From: Portulaca oleracea
Taxonomy: Eukaryota > Streptophyta > Magnoliopsida > Caryophyllales > Portulacaceae
Reading direction: 5' to 3'
Assembly (NCBI GenBank): GCA_029582165.1
Contig: CM055877.1
Location: forward strand, 30,586,241-30,650,240
DNA: 64,000 nucleotides
The position numbers and the translations under genes are program-made. Positions within the stretch are counted from its first letter, which is position 1; each line of letters begins with the position of its first letter. The notes below the pieces were generated by a model that was not told the DNA's origin, ran no database searches, and worked only from the letters and a program-made list of their open reading frames with translations. Shown one piece after another: positions 23,388-36,598 of this stretch.

Positions 23388-24786
23388 ATGGATTGCAAAA
23401 GGTCTATGAATTCAGCGTGATCTCATGCTTGAAGCAACAAATTGATGATCTTGCCAAGCGAATGGAAGAATGTGGGATTCTTCGAAAGAAGTCGAAGCAC
23501 AAAATCACGTGTGGTTCACTCTTCTAAGGTTGAATATGAAGCACCTTATGCGCGGAGTAAACATTCCAACAAAAGAATGGGAAGAAAGTTGAGAAGATTT
23601 CTTGCCATCAGATTACAAAGGTGACTCCATCAATGATCTTGAAGGAGTTAAGCGAGGAAGCGTGGATGTACTTGATTATCTGATAAATTGAAGTGGCAAT
23701 TATGGAAGAATGGCCTTAAGGAGGGCGATCCGCATTTTGGTATACTACTTTCTTGGTCTTAATGATTACATTCGGCGTGTTGTTGTAAATCGACCTTTCA
23801 TGAAACTTGGAAGAGTTAAGTTCTTTAGCTCGATGTTGGAAGACAAAGGAGATGTTGTCTTTGCGAAGTTTAGGTCACATTGATTTGGAGTGTCTAACAA
23901 GAAAGATGTGTCTTTGGTTGAGTACAGCGTATGGTAATGAATTAAATGAGGAGGAGAATAAAGAGGAAGAAAAGGTAGAAGAGGGCGTATGGAAAAGTGG
24001 CTTGTGACAAAAGAAGCAAGTGTGGCGTATGAACATCCACAAAGAGAGTGCAGATCTCTCATTATACCAACAAAGGAGAAGTATGTTCATTGAACCAAGA
24101 AAGGAAAGTTGTGCCTCCTATGGATATCTTTTGTCCTTACATGAAAGGTTAAGCCATGACATGAGTTCATTCATTTCAATCGAAGTTTAGTAAGTCTTTG
24201 CTTTTACAAAATTTGCAGCGATTCATTATATTGCAAAATTACTTCTATGGATTCTTGTCATACTTTGTTGGAAGGACCAAAGTTGCTTGATAGGAATATC
24301 ATGCCTCTTGATGCATCTCTACTTCCATCTTATACCATGCGGCCTAAGAAGGAAGAAAGCCGTCTTGTGTTGATCGTGAAGAAGGAGTATCGAGGAATAA
24401 AGAATATAAGGATCCTATTCTTATACATTTGGAGAAGAATGAAGCGGATCAGTATCCATCACATTTTGAATCTTCCATGAAGCATATCTTCATGAGCATC
24501 GAAAGATATCTACTCGGATCACTTGGTTGAAAGTAGAAGATTGAAAGGATGAAATAGCCCAGTCATCAAAGTGCATTGTTTCATGCTAAATGACAAGGGT
24601 AAAGTGGTAAGAATAGACTTGGGAAGTGAGAAGCAGCGTGACAACCCACGTTCGCGGTGAAGAAACACAAATCAAGTCTTATGGTGTTCGAATTGATCGG
24701 AAGAAAGTTTAAGAAGTTCATGAAAGGAATCTCGATGACTTGAAGCTTTGAAGAAAGTCTTTGTGAAGAAGGAAAGTGAGAGTTGA
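23388..24786 (+). pseudogene. Family A gag-pro remnant, copy 7
   Basis: This is one of the most fragmented copies, with shifts before the capsid part, at gctcgatg, at ctttgcgaag and at tacagcgtatgg. The longest sense fragment is 24247-24480, covering the end of the protease remnant and the MRPKKEESRLV stretch. Confidence 0.72.
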
Positions 24787-24826
24787 TTTTCCAAAGTTTG
24801 AGGGCAAACTTTTTCAGCAGGGTGTA

Positions 24827-25772
24827 TGATGCATAATTGATGGCCTTATGCATCAAGGCGACCATGGAGACATCTAATACTCACCTAGAAGAAAGAAGAG
24901 CTAAAGTCTCTCATATATCTCTCTACTTGGAAGGGATCGACTCATATGGTCGTATACTTTTGCTCCTTAATTCAAGGACCATGAAGCTATCATAGAAGTC
25001 ATCCTAGAGAGGATTAATCTACATTCAGGAGCTTTCGTATGGTTCGAGAATCTTTAAGTTTGGATGAGAATCAAGGAGTTATTAATATTTGTAATATAGC
25101 TTAGTTCATTGTTTTCTTTATGATGTAATCATTAGAGTAGATGATGAAAGCCCTAAGTGGCCCATTTCTTGTCTTGTACGCTATAAGGGAGGGCTTGTAA
25201 CTATAAATACCCCCTTAGGGTGCTTTGTAATTCATTCATACATTGAGTTTTAGATAAACAAACACGTATTGTGTTCTTCTAGCTTTCATGCTAGGCTCTT
25301 TCGTTTCTCTCTTGTTGGATTGAATCATCCCCTTCTTCTAGCTAAGGTTGGCATCCTTAGTGGTGAAAGGAAGGAATTGAAGGTCTCTTGAAGGTGGTGT
25401 GGCTATATCCTTCGAGAGTCTTGAAAGCCATTAACTATCAGCGTTCATTCATCCATTTATCATCCATCTCGCGTTATTCTTCAAGAATTCAACAGAATTC
25501 ATCAAGCATTCAACGAAGCATTTGTTCTTCATCATCACGTCAAGCTTCAACAAGCGTGCATCCATTCAAGCGCTTCATTCGTTCATCATTCATCATTCGT
25601 TCATCTTTTCTATTCATTATTTGGTAATCATCTTTCATAGTTCTTTCCATCCTTTTCATCCATTTCTATTCCATTTTGGTTCTTTGGAACTTTGAAGGAG
25701 ATTCCTATCTTCGTTTTTAAAGATCCTTAGATATTGTGTAATGAGATCATCCCTTGGTCTCATTATGCATCA
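24827..25772 (+). repeat. LTR-A copy 8
   Basis: 946 bp with TATAAATA at 25202-25209. The PBS that follows is the shortest of all (attatatcgagc). Confidence 0.87.
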
Positions 25773-26017
25773 ATTATATCGAGCTTAGGAGTTTGAAATC
25801 TCTTAGTTCTTGAAACAATCTTTTCTGATCTTTCCCTCTCGCATGTTCCCATCACCCTACCATCACGCGTCCATCACAAAATCCATCCTCCATGCGCGTC
25901 CCACTAAACTCCGAAAGAACGTGAGCCCAAACACAAATCCAGCAATTCCCCTCGTCCCTTCATGCTAACCATCCTACCATGAGTTTCTTGTGATCTTTTG
26001 AATCAAGATTGGTTCTA

Positions 26018-27412
26018 ATGGATTCTGAAAGGTCTATGAAATTCCAGCGTGATCTCTGATGCTTGAAGCAACAAATTGATGATCTTGCCAAGCAAATGGA
26101 AGAATGTGGGATTCTTCGAAAGGGTCGAAGCACAAAATCACGTGTGGTTCACTCTTAAGGTTGAATATGAAGCACCTTATGCGGAGTAAACATTCCAACA
26201 AAAGAATGGGAAGAAAGTTGAGAAGATTTCTTGCCATCAGATTACAAAGGTGACTCCATCAACAATCTTGAAGGAGTTAAGCGAGGAAGCATGGATGTAC
26301 TTGATTATACAATAGAATTCAAGTGGCGATTATGGAAGAATGGCCTTAAGGAGGGCGATCCACGCATTTTGGTATACTACTTTCTTGGTCTTAATGATTA
26401 CATTCGGCGTGTTGTTGTAAATCGACCTTTCACAAACTTGGAAGAGTTAAGTTCTTTAGCTCTCGATGTTGGAAGACAAAGGAGATGTTGTCTTTGCCAA
26501 AGTTTAGGTCACATTGATTTGGAGTGTCTAACAAGAAAGATGTGTCTTTGGTTGAGTACGAGCGTATGGTAATGAATTAAATGAGGAGGAGAATAAAGAG
26601 GAAGAAAAGGTAGAAGAGGAGCGTATGGAAAAGTGGCTTGTGACAAAAGAAGCAAGTGTGGCGTATGAACATCCACAAAGAGAGTCAAGATCTCGTTATA
26701 CCAACAAAGGAGAAGTATGTTCATTGAACGAAAAGGAAAGTTGTGCCTCTATGGATATCTTTTGTCCTTACCGAAAGGTTAAGCCATGACAAGTTCATTC
26801 ATTTCAATCGAAGTTTAGTAAGTCTTTGCTTTTACAAAATTTGCAGCGATTCATTATATTGCAAAATTACTTCTATGGATTCTTGTCATACTTTGTTGGA
26901 AGGACGAAGTTGCTTGATAGGAATATCATGCCTCTTGATGCATCTCTACTTCCATCTTATACCTGCGGCTAAGAAGGAAGAAAGCCATCTTGTGTTGATC
27001 ATGAAGAAGGAGTATCGAGGAATAAAGAATATAAGGATCCTATTCTTATACATTTGGAGAAGAATGAAGCGGATCAGTATCCATCACATTTTGAATCTTC
27101 CCAAGCGTATCTTGTGGCGCATCGAAAGATATCTACTCGGATCACTTGGTTGAAAGTAGAAGATTGAAAGGATGAAATAGCCCAAGTCATCAAAGTGCAT
27201 TGTTTCATGCTAAATGACAAGGGTAAAGTGGTAAGAATAGACTTGGGAAGTGAGAAGCAGCGTGAGCGACCAGCGTTAGCGGTGAAGAAACACAAATCAA
27301 GTCTTATGGTCGAGAATTGATCGGAAGAAAGTTTAAGAAGTTCATCAAAGGAATCTCGATGACTTGAAGCTTTAAGAAGAAAGTCTTTGTGAAGAAGGAA
27401 AGTGAGAGTTGA
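26018..27412 (+). pseudogene. Family A gag-pro remnant, copy 8
   Basis: The stretch 26231-26572 (113 codons) is open through the capsid C-part and a complete zinc knuckle, then shifts at tgtctaac. The stretch 26743-27153 (136 codons) starts at the protease region and continues through the basic tail in mixed frames. Confidence 0.78.
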
Positions 27413-27450
27413 TTTTCCAAAGTTTGAGGGCAAACTTTTTCAGGGGTGTA

Positions 27451-28414
27451 TGATGCATAATTGATGGCCTTATGCATCAAGGCTGACCATGGAGACATCT
27501 AATACTCACTTAGAAGAAAGAAGAGCTCAAGTCTCTCATATATCTCTCTACTTGGAAGGGATCAACTCATATGGTTGTATACTTTTGCTCCTTAATTCAA
27601 GGACCATGAAGCTATCTTAGAAGTCATCCTAGAGGATTAATCTACATTACAAGAGCTTTCGTATGGTTGAGAATCTTTAAGTTTGGATGAGAATCGAGGA
27701 GTTATTCATATTTGTAATATAGCTTAGTTCATTGTTTTCTTTATGATGTAATCATTAGAGTAGATGATGAAAGCCCTAAGTGGCCCATTTCTTGTCTTGT
27801 ACACGCCATAAGGGAGGGCTTGTAACTATAAATACCCCCCTTAGGGTGCTTTGTAATTCATTCATACACATTGAGTTTTAGATAAACAAACACATGTTGT
27901 GTTCTTTCTAGCTTTCATGCTAGGCTCTTTTCGTTTCTCTCTTGTTGGATTCGAATCATCCCCTTCTTCTAGCTAAGGTTGGCATCCTTAGTTGTGAAAG
28001 GAAGGAATTGAAGGTCTCTTGAAGGTGGTGTGGCTATATCCTTCCAAGAGTCTTCAAAAGCCACCAACTATCCAACGTTCATTCATCCATTTATCATCCA
28101 TCTCACGTTATTCTTCAAGAATTCAACAAGAATTCATCAAGCATTCAACAAGAAGCATTCGTTCTTCTTCAACACGTCCAGGCTTCAACAAACGTGCATC
28201 CATTCAAACGCTTCATTCGTTCATCATTCATCATTCGTTCATCTTTTCTATTCATTATTTGGTAATCATCTTTCATAGTTCTTTCCATCCTTTTCATCCA
28301 TTTCAATTCCATTTTTGGTTCTTTGGAACTTTGAGAAGGGAGATTCCTATCTTCGTTTTTAAAGATCCTTAGATATTGTGTAATGAGATCATCCCTTGGT
28401 CTCATTATGCATCA
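27451..28414 (+). repeat. LTR-A copy 9
   Basis: 964 bp, well preserved, with full-length homopolymers and TATAAATA at 27827-27834. The variants gctatcttagaagtc and tacattacaagagc occur only here and in LTR 10. The PBS is nearly functional (tggtatcagagattagg). Confidence 0.9.
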
Positions 28415-28665
28415 ATCTGGTATCAGAGATTAGGAGTTTGAAATCTCTTAGTTCTTGAAACAATCTTTTCTGATCTTTCCCTCTCCCGCATGTTCCCATC
28501 ACCCTACCATCACCGTCCATCACAAAATCCATCCTCCATCTGCGTCCCGCTAAACTCCACAAAGAACGTGAGCCCAAACACAAATCCACCAATTCCCCCT
28601 CGTCCATACATGCTAACCATCCTACCATGAGTTTCTTGTGATCTTTTGAATCAAGATTGGTTCTA

Positions 28666-30068
28666 ATGGATTGCAAAAGGTCTAGCGAAATTCCCAGCGT
28701 GATCTACAATGCTTGAAGCAACAAATTGATGATCTTGCCAAGCAAATGGAAGAATGTGGGATTCTTCGAAAGAAGTCGAAGCACAAAATCACGTGTGGTT
28801 CACTCTTCTAAGGTTGAATATGAAGCACCTTATGCGGAGTAAACATTCCACAAAAGAATGGGAAGAAAGTTGAGAAGATTTCTTGCCATCCGATTACAAA
28901 GGTGACTCCATCAACAATCTTGAAGGAGTTAAGCGAGGAAGCATGGATGTACTTGATTATCTGATAGAATTCAAGTGGCGATTATGGAAGAATGGCCTTA
29001 AGGAGGGCGATCCAGCATTTTGGTATACTACTTTCTTGGTCTTAATGATTACATTCGGCGTGTTGTTGTAAATCAACCTTTCTGAAACTTGGAAGAGTTA
29101 AGTTCTTTAGCTCTCGATGTTGGAAGACAAAGGAGATGTTGTCTTTGCCAAGTTTAGGTCACATTGATTTGGAGTGTCTAACAAGAAAGATGTGTCTTTG
29201 GTTGAGTACGAAGCGTATGGTAATGAATTAAATGAGGAGGAGAATAAAGAGGAAGAAAAGGTAGAAGAGGAGCGTATGGAAAAGTGGCTTGTGACAAAAG
29301 AAGCAAGTGTGGCGTATGAACATCCACAAAGAGAGTGCAAGATCTCTCGTTATACCAACAAAGGAGAAGTATGTTCATTGAACGAAAAGGAAAGTTGTGC
29401 CTCCTATGGATATACTTTTGTCCTTACATGAAAGGTTAAGCCATGACAAGTTCATTCATTTCAATCGAAGTTTAGTAAGTCTTTGCTTTTACAAAATTTG
29501 CGCGATTCATTATATTGCAAAATTACTTCTATGGATTCTTGTCGTACTTTGTTGGAAGGACGAAAGTTGCTTGATAGGAATATCATGCCTCTTGATGCAT
29601 CTCTACTTCCATCTTATACCACGCGGCCTAAGAAGGAAGAAAGCCATCTTGTGTTGATCATGAAGAAGGAGTATCGAGGAATAAAGAATATAAGGATCCT
29701 ATTCTTATACATTTGGAGAAGAATGAAGCGGATCAGTATCCATCACATTTTGAATCTTCCATGAAGCGTATCTTCGTGAGCATCGAAAGATATCTACTCG
29801 GATCACTTGGTTGAAAGTAGAAGATTGAAAGGATGAAATAGCCCAGTCATCAAAGTGCATTGTTTCATGCTAAATGACAAAGGGTAAAGTGGTAAGAATA
29901 GACTTGGGAAGTGAAGCAGCGTGAACAACCAGCGTTAGCGGTGAAGAAACACAAATCAAGTCTTATGGTGTTAGAATTGATCGGAAGAAAGTTTAAGAAG
30001 TTCATCAAAGGAATCTCGATGACTTGAAGCTTTGAAGAAAGTCTTTGTGAAGAAGCAGTGAGAGTTGA
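28666..30068 (+). pseudogene. Family A gag-pro remnant, copy 9
   Basis: The N-terminal part is in several frames; FLPSDYKGDS to LWKNGLKEGDP is open at 28883-29071. The knuckle is broken by tttgccaagttt. The fragments 29397-29657 and 29483-29764 together cover the protease remnant (DSLYCKITSMDSC) and KKEESHLVLIMKKEY, but a shift at tttgcgcgattc separates them. Confidence 0.75.
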
Positions 30069-30108
30069 TTTTCCAAAGTTTGAGGGCAAACTTTTCAGCA
30101 GGGGTGTA

Positions 30109-31071
30109 TGATGCATAATTGATGGCCTTATGCATCAAGGCTGACCATGGAGACATCTAATACTCACCTAGAAGAAAGAAGAGCTCAAGTCTCTCATATA
30201 TCTCTCTACTTGGAAGGGATCAACTCATATGGTTGTATACTTTTGCTCCTTAATTCAAGGACCATGAAGCTATCTTAGAAGTCATCCTAGAGGATTAATC
30301 TACATTACAAGAGCTTTCATATGGTTCAAGAATCTTTAAGTTTGGATGAGAATCCAAGGAGTTATTCATATTCGTAATATAGCTTAGTTCATTGTTTTCT
30401 TTATGATGTAATCATTAGAGTAGATGATGAAAGCCCTAAGTGGCCCATTTCTTGTCTTGTACACACCATAAGGGAGGTCTTGTAACTATAAATACCCCCC
30501 TTAGGGTGCTTTGTAATTCATTCATACACATTGAATTTTTAGATAAACAAACACATGTTGTGTTCTTTCTAGCTTTCATGCTAGGCTCTTTTCGTTTCTC
30601 TCATGTTGGATTCGAATCATCCCCTTCTTCTAGCTAAGGTTGGCATCCTTAGTGGTGAAAGGAAGGAATTGAAGAACTCTTGAAGGTGGTGTGGCTATAT
30701 CCTTCGAGAGTCTTGAAAGCCATGACTATCAGCGTTCATTCATCCGTTTATCATCCATCTCACGTTATTCTACAAGAATTCAACAAGAATTCATCAAGCA
30801 TTCAACAAGAAGCATTAGTTCTTCATCAACACGTCCAAGCTTCAACAAACGTGCATCCATTCAAACGCTTCATTCGTTCATCATTCATCATTCGTTCATC
30901 TTTTCTATTCATTATTTGGTAATCATCTTTCATAGTTCTTTCCATCCTTTTCATCCATTTCTATTCCATTTTTGGTTCTTTGGAACTTTGAGAAGGGAGA
31001 TTCCTATCTTCGTTTTTAAAGATCCTTAGATATTGTGTAATGAGATCATCCCTTGGTCTCATTATGCATCA
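30109..31071 (+). repeat. LTR-A copy 10
   Basis: 963 bp with TATAAATA at 30487-30494, followed by a canonical PBS (tggtatcagagcttagg). It has catatggttcaagaatc where most copies read cgtatggttcgag, and a private tctcatgttgg. Confidence 0.9.
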
Positions 31072-31324
31072 ATTTGGTATCAGAGCTTAGGAGTTTGAAA
31101 TCTCTTAGTTCTTGAAACAATCTTTTTAGAATCTTTCCCTCTCCCACATGTTCCCCATCACCCCTACCATCACCGTCCATCACAAAATCCATCCTCCATC
31201 GCGTCCCCACTAAACTCCTGAAAGAACGTGAGCCCAAACACAAATCCAACGATTCCCCCGCGTCATACATGCTAACCATCCTACCGTGAGTTTCTTGTGA
31301 TCTTTTGAATCAAGATTGGTTCTA

Positions 31325-32715
31325 ATGGATTGCAAAAGGTCTATGAGAATTCCCAGCGTGATCTGATGCTTGAAGCAACAAATTGATGATCTTGCCAAGC
31401 GAATGGAAGAATGTGGGATTCTTCAGAAAGTCGAAGCACAAAATCACGTGTGGTTCACTCTTACAGGTTGAATATGAAGCACCTTATGCGCGGAGTAAAC
31501 ATTCCAACAAAGAATGGGAAGAAAGTTGAAGATTTCTTGCCATCAGATTACAAAGGTGACTCCATCAATGATCTTGAAGGAGTTAAGCGGAAGCATGGAT
31601 GTACTTGATTATCTGATAAATTCAAGTGGCGATTATGGAAGAATGGCCTTAAGGAGGGCGATCACGCATTTTGGTATACTACTTTCTTGGTCTTAATGAT
31701 TACATTCGGCGTGTTGTTGTAAATCGACCTTTCACAAACTTGGAAGAGTTAAGTTCTTTAGCTCGATGTTGGAAGACAAAGGAGATGTTGTCTTTGCGAA
31801 GTTTAGGTCACATTGATTTGGAGTGTCCTACAAGAAAGATGTGTCTTTGGTTGAGTACGAAGCGTATGGTAATGAATTAAATGAGGAGGAGAATAAAGAG
31901 GAAGAAAAGGTAGAAGAGGAGCGTATGGAAAAGTGGCTTGTGACAAAAGAAGCAAGTGTGGCGTATGAACATCCACAAAGAGAGTGCGAGATCTCTCATT
32001 ATACCAACAAAGGAGAAGTATGTTCATTGAACCAAGAAAAGGAAAGTTGTGCCTCCTATGGATATACTTTTGTCCTTACTTGAAAGGTTAAGCCATGAAA
32101 GTTCATTCATTTCAATCGAAGTTTAGTAAGTCTTTGCTTTTACAAAATTTGCAGCGATTCATTATATTGCAAAATTACTTCTATGGATTCTTGTCATACT
32201 TTGTTGGAAGGACGAAGTTGCTTGATAGGAATATCATGCCTCTTGATGCATCTCTACTTCCATCTTATACCTGCGGCCTAAGAAGGAAGAAAGCCATCTT
32301 GTGTTGATCATGAAGAAGGAGTATCGAGGAATAAAGAATATAAGGATCTATTCTTATACATTTGGAGAAGAATGAAGCGGATCAGTATCCATCACATTTT
32401 GAATCTTCCCGAAGCATATCTTCCATGGCATCAAAAGATATCTACTCGGATCACTTGGTTGAAAGTAGAAGATTGAAAGGATGAAATAGCCCAGTCATCA
32501 AAGTGCATTGTTTCATGCTAAATGACAAGGGTAAAGTGGTAAGAATAGACTTGGGAAGTGAGAAGCAGCGTGAACGACCGTTAGCGGTGAAGAAACACAA
32601 ATCGAGTCTTATGGTCGAGAATTGATCGGAAGAAAGTTTAAGAAGTTCATCAAAGGAATCTCGATGACTTGAAGCTTTGAAGAAAGTCTTTGTGAAGAAG
32701 GAAAGTGAGAGTTGA
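31325..32715 (+). pseudogene. Family A gag-pro remnant, copy 10
   Basis: Good LTR and PBS quality contrasts with a heavily shifted coding part. Shifts occur at tcttacaggttg, at gttaagcggaag, at gctcgatg and at ctttgcgaag. The acidic linker is open at 31823-32083. The capsid C-part is legible at 31671-31880 only because compensating losses occur before it. Confidence 0.74.
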
Positions 32716-32754
32716 TTTTCCAAAGTTTGAGGCAAACTTTTCAGCGGGGGTGTA

Positions 32755-33706
32755 TGATGCATAATTGATGGCCTTATGCATCAAGGCCGACCATGGAGAC
32801 ATCTAATACTCACCTAGAAGAAAGAAGAGCTCAAGTCTCTCATATATCTCTCTACTTGGAAGGATCAACTCATATGGTTGTATACTTTTGCTCCTTAATT
32901 CAAGGACCATGAAGCTATCATAGAAGTCATCCTAGAGAGGATTAATCTACATTCAGGAGCTTTCGTATGGTTCGAGAATCTTTAAGTTTGGATGAGAATC
33001 GAGGAGTTATTCATATTTGTAATATAGCTTAGTTCATTGTTTTCTTTATGATGTAATCATTAGAGTAGATGATGAAAGCCTAAGTGGCCCATTTCTTGTC
33101 TTGTACACACCATAAGGGAGGGCTTGTAACTATAAATACCCCCTTAGGGTGCTTTGTAATTCATTCATACACATTGATTTTAGATAAACAAACACATGTG
33201 TGTTCTTTCTAGCTTTCATGCTAGGCTCTTTCGTTTCTCTCTTGTTGGATTCGAATCATCCCCTTCTTCTAGCTAAGGTTGGCATCCTTAGTGGTGAAAG
33301 GAAGGAATTGAAGGTCTCTTGAAGGTGGTGTGGCTATATCCTTCGAAGAGTCTTGAAAACCATTAACTATCAGCGTTCATTCATCCATTTATCATCCATC
33401 TCGCGTTATTCATCAAGAATTCAACAAGAATTCATCAAGCATTCAACGAAGCATTTGTTCTTCATCAACACGTCAAGCTTGACAAGCGTGCATCCATTCA
33501 AGCGCTTCATTCGTTCATCATTCATCGTTCGTTCATCTTTTCTATTCATTATTTGGTAATCATCTTTCATAGTTCTTTCCATCCTTTTCATCCATTTCTA
33601 TTCCATTTTGGTTCTTTGGAACTTTGAGAAGGAGATTCCTATCTTCGTTTTTAAAGATCCTTAGATATTGTGTAATGAGATCATCCCTTGGTCTCATTAT
33701 GCATCA
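32755..33706 (+). repeat. LTR-A copy 11
   Basis: 952 bp with TATAAATA at 33131-33138. Homopolymers are one base short (cattttgg, gaaggag), and the following PBS is attagtatcgagc, unlike its neighbours 10 and 12. Confidence 0.87.
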
Positions 33707-33952
33707 ATTAGTATCGAGCTTAGGAGTTTGAAATCTCTTAGTTCTTGAAACAATCTTTTACAATCTTTCCCTCTCCGCATGTTCCCATCACCCTACCATC
33801 GCGTCCATCACAAAATCCATCCTCCATCGCGTCCCACTAAACTCCACGAAGAACGTGAGCCCAAACACAAATCAACGATTCCCCCTCCGTCCATACATGC
33901 TAACCATCCTACCATGAGTTTCTTGTGATCTTTTGAATCAAGATTGGTTCTA

Positions 33953-35349
33953 ATGGATTGCAAAGGTCTAGCAAGAATTCCCAGCGTGATCTGATGCTTG
34001 AAGCAACAAATTGATGATCTTGCCAAGCGAATGGAAGAATGTGGGATTCTTCGAAAGGGTCGAAGCACAAAATCACGTGTGGTTCACTCTTCAGGTTGAA
34101 TATGAAGCACCTTATGCGGAGTAAACATTCCAAAAAAGAATGGGAAGAAAGTTCGAAGATTTCTTGCCATCAGATTACAAAGGTGACTCCATCAGCGATC
34201 TTGAAGGAGTTAAGCGAGAAGCATGGATGTACTTGATTATCTGATAGAATTCAAGTGGCAATTATGGAAGAATGGCCTTAAGGAGGACGATCCACGCATT
34301 TTGGTATACTACTTTCTTGGTCTTAATGATTACATTCGACGTGTTGTTGTAAATCAACCTTTCACAAACTTGGAAGAGTTAAGTTCTTTAGCTCTCGATG
34401 TTGGAAGACAAAGGAGATGTTGTCTTTGCCAAAGTTTAGGTCACACTGATTTGGAGTGTCCTAACAAGAAAGATGTGTCTTTGGTTGAGTACCAAGCGTA
34501 TGGTAATGAATTAAATGAGGAGGAGAATAAAGAGGAAGAAAAGGTAGAAGAGGAGCATATGGAAAAGTGGCTTGTGACAAAAGAAGCAAGTGTGGCGTAT
34601 GAACATCCACAAAGAGAGTGCAAGATCTCTCATTATACCAACAAAGGAGAAGTATGTTCATTGAACCAAGAAAAGGAAAGTTGTGCCTCCTATGGATATC
34701 TTTTGTCATACATGAAGGTTAAGCCATGACAAGTTCATTCATTTCAATCGAAGTTTAGTAAGTCTTTGCTTTTACAAAATTTGCAAGATTCATTATATTG
34801 CAAAATTACTTCTATGGATTCTTGTCATACTTTGTTGGAAGGACCAAAGTTGCTGATAGGAATATCATGCCTCTTGATGCATCTCTACTTCCATCTTATA
34901 CCTTGCGGCCTAAGAAGGAAGAAAGCCATCTTGTGTTGATCATGAAGAAGGAGTATCGAGGAATAAAGAATATAAGGATCCTATTCTTATACATTTGGAG
35001 AAGAATGAAAGCGGATCAGTATCCATCACATTTTGAATCTTCCATGAAGCATATCTTCCGTGGCATCAAAGATATCTACTCGGATCACTTGGTTGAAAGT
35101 AGAAGATTGAAAGGATGAAATAGCCCAGTCATCAAAGTGCATTGTTTCATGCTAAATGACAAGGGTAAAGTGGTAAGAATAGACTTGGGAAGTGAAGCAG
35201 CGTGAACGACCGCGTTCGCGGTGAAGAAACACAAATCCAAGTCTTATGGTGTTGAATTGATCGGAAGAAAGTTTAAGAAGTTCATCAAAGGAATCTACGA
35301 TGACTTGAAGCTTTGAAGAAAGTCTTTGTGAAGAAGGAGTGAGAGTTGA
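33953..35349 (+). pseudogene. Family A gag-pro remnant, copy 11
   Basis: One of the two best Gag copies. The stretch 34223-34729 (168 codons) runs without break from MDVLDYLIEFKWQLWKNG through LGLNDYIRRVVVNQPF, an intact zinc knuckle at 34418-34459 and the whole acidic linker to SYGYLLSYM. It shares ggaggacgatcc and attcgacgtg with copy 19 and the cacactgat change with copies 14 and 18. The start region is broken and the protease remnant is shifted. Confidence 0.8.
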
Positions 35350-35386
35350 TTTTCCAAAGTTTGAGGCAAACTTTTTCAGGGGTGTA

Positions 35387-36347
35387 TGATGCATAATTGA
35401 TGGCCTTATGCATCAAGGTGACCATGGAGACATCTAATACTCACTAGAAGAAAGAAGAGCTCAAGTCTCTCATATATCTCTCTACTTGGAAGGGATCAAC
35501 TCATATGGTTGTATACTTTTGCTCCTTAATTCAAGGACCATGAAGCTATCATAGAAGTCATCCTAGAGAGGATTAATCTACATTCAGGAGCTTTCGTATG
35601 GTTCGAGAATCTTTAAGTTTGGATGAGAATCCAAGGAGTTATTCATATTTGTAATATAGCTTAGTTCATTGTTTTCTTTATGATGTAATCATTAGAGTAG
35701 ATGATGAAAGCCCTAAGTGGCCCATTTCTTGTCTTATACACGCCATAAGGGAGGGCTTGTAACTATAAATACCCCCCTTAGGGTGCTTTGTAATTCATTC
35801 ATACACATTGAGTTTTAGATAAACAAACACATGTTGTGTTCTTTCTAGCTTTCATGCTAGGCTCTTTTCGTTTCTCTCTTGTTGGATTCGAATCATCCCC
35901 TTCTTCTAGCTAAGGTTGGCATCCTTAGTGGTGAAAGGAAGGAATTGAAGGTCTCTTGAAGGTGGTGTGGCTATATCCTTCCAAGAGTCTTCAAAAGCCA
36001 TTAACTATCAGCGTTCATTCATCCGTTTATCATCCATCTCGCGTTATTCTTGAGAATTCAACAAGAATTCATCAAGCATTCAACAAGAAGCATTTGTTCT
36101 TCATCACACGTCAAGCTTCAACAAACGTGCATCCATTCAAACGCTTCATTCGTTCATCATTCATCATTCGTTCATCTTTTCTATTCATTATTTGGTAATC
36201 ATCTTTCATAGTTCTTTCCATCCTTTTCATCCATTTCTATTCCATTTTTGATTCTTTAGAACTTTGAGAAGGGAGATTCCTATCTTCGTTTTTAAAGATC
36301 CTTAGATATTGTGTAATGAGATCATCCCTTGGTCTCATTATGCATCA
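35387..36347 (+). repeat. LTR-A copy 12
   Basis: 961 bp with TATAAATA at 35764-35771 and a canonical PBS after it. Private changes include cttatacacgcc and gattctttagaac. Confidence 0.9.
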
Positions 36348-36598
36348 ATTTGGTATCAGAGCTTAGGAGTTTGAAATATCTTAGTTCTTGAAACAATCTT
36401 TTCTGATCTTTCCCTCTCCCATGTGTTCCCCATCACTACCATCGCGTCCATCACAAAATCCATCCTCCATCACACGTCCCACTAAACTCCACAAGAACGT
36501 GAGCCCAAACACAAATCCAACCAATTCCCCCTCCGTCCATACATGCTAACCATCCTACCATGAGTTTCTTGTGATCTTTTGAATCAAGATTGGTTCTA

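Noticed and set aside
25388..25627. Ser/Phe/Ile-rich frames of 75-127 codons in the 3' half of each LTR
   Set aside because: They begin at TTG or CTG-type codons, are low complexity from ttcatc repeats, and shift frame between copies. They are LTR U5 sequence, not genes.
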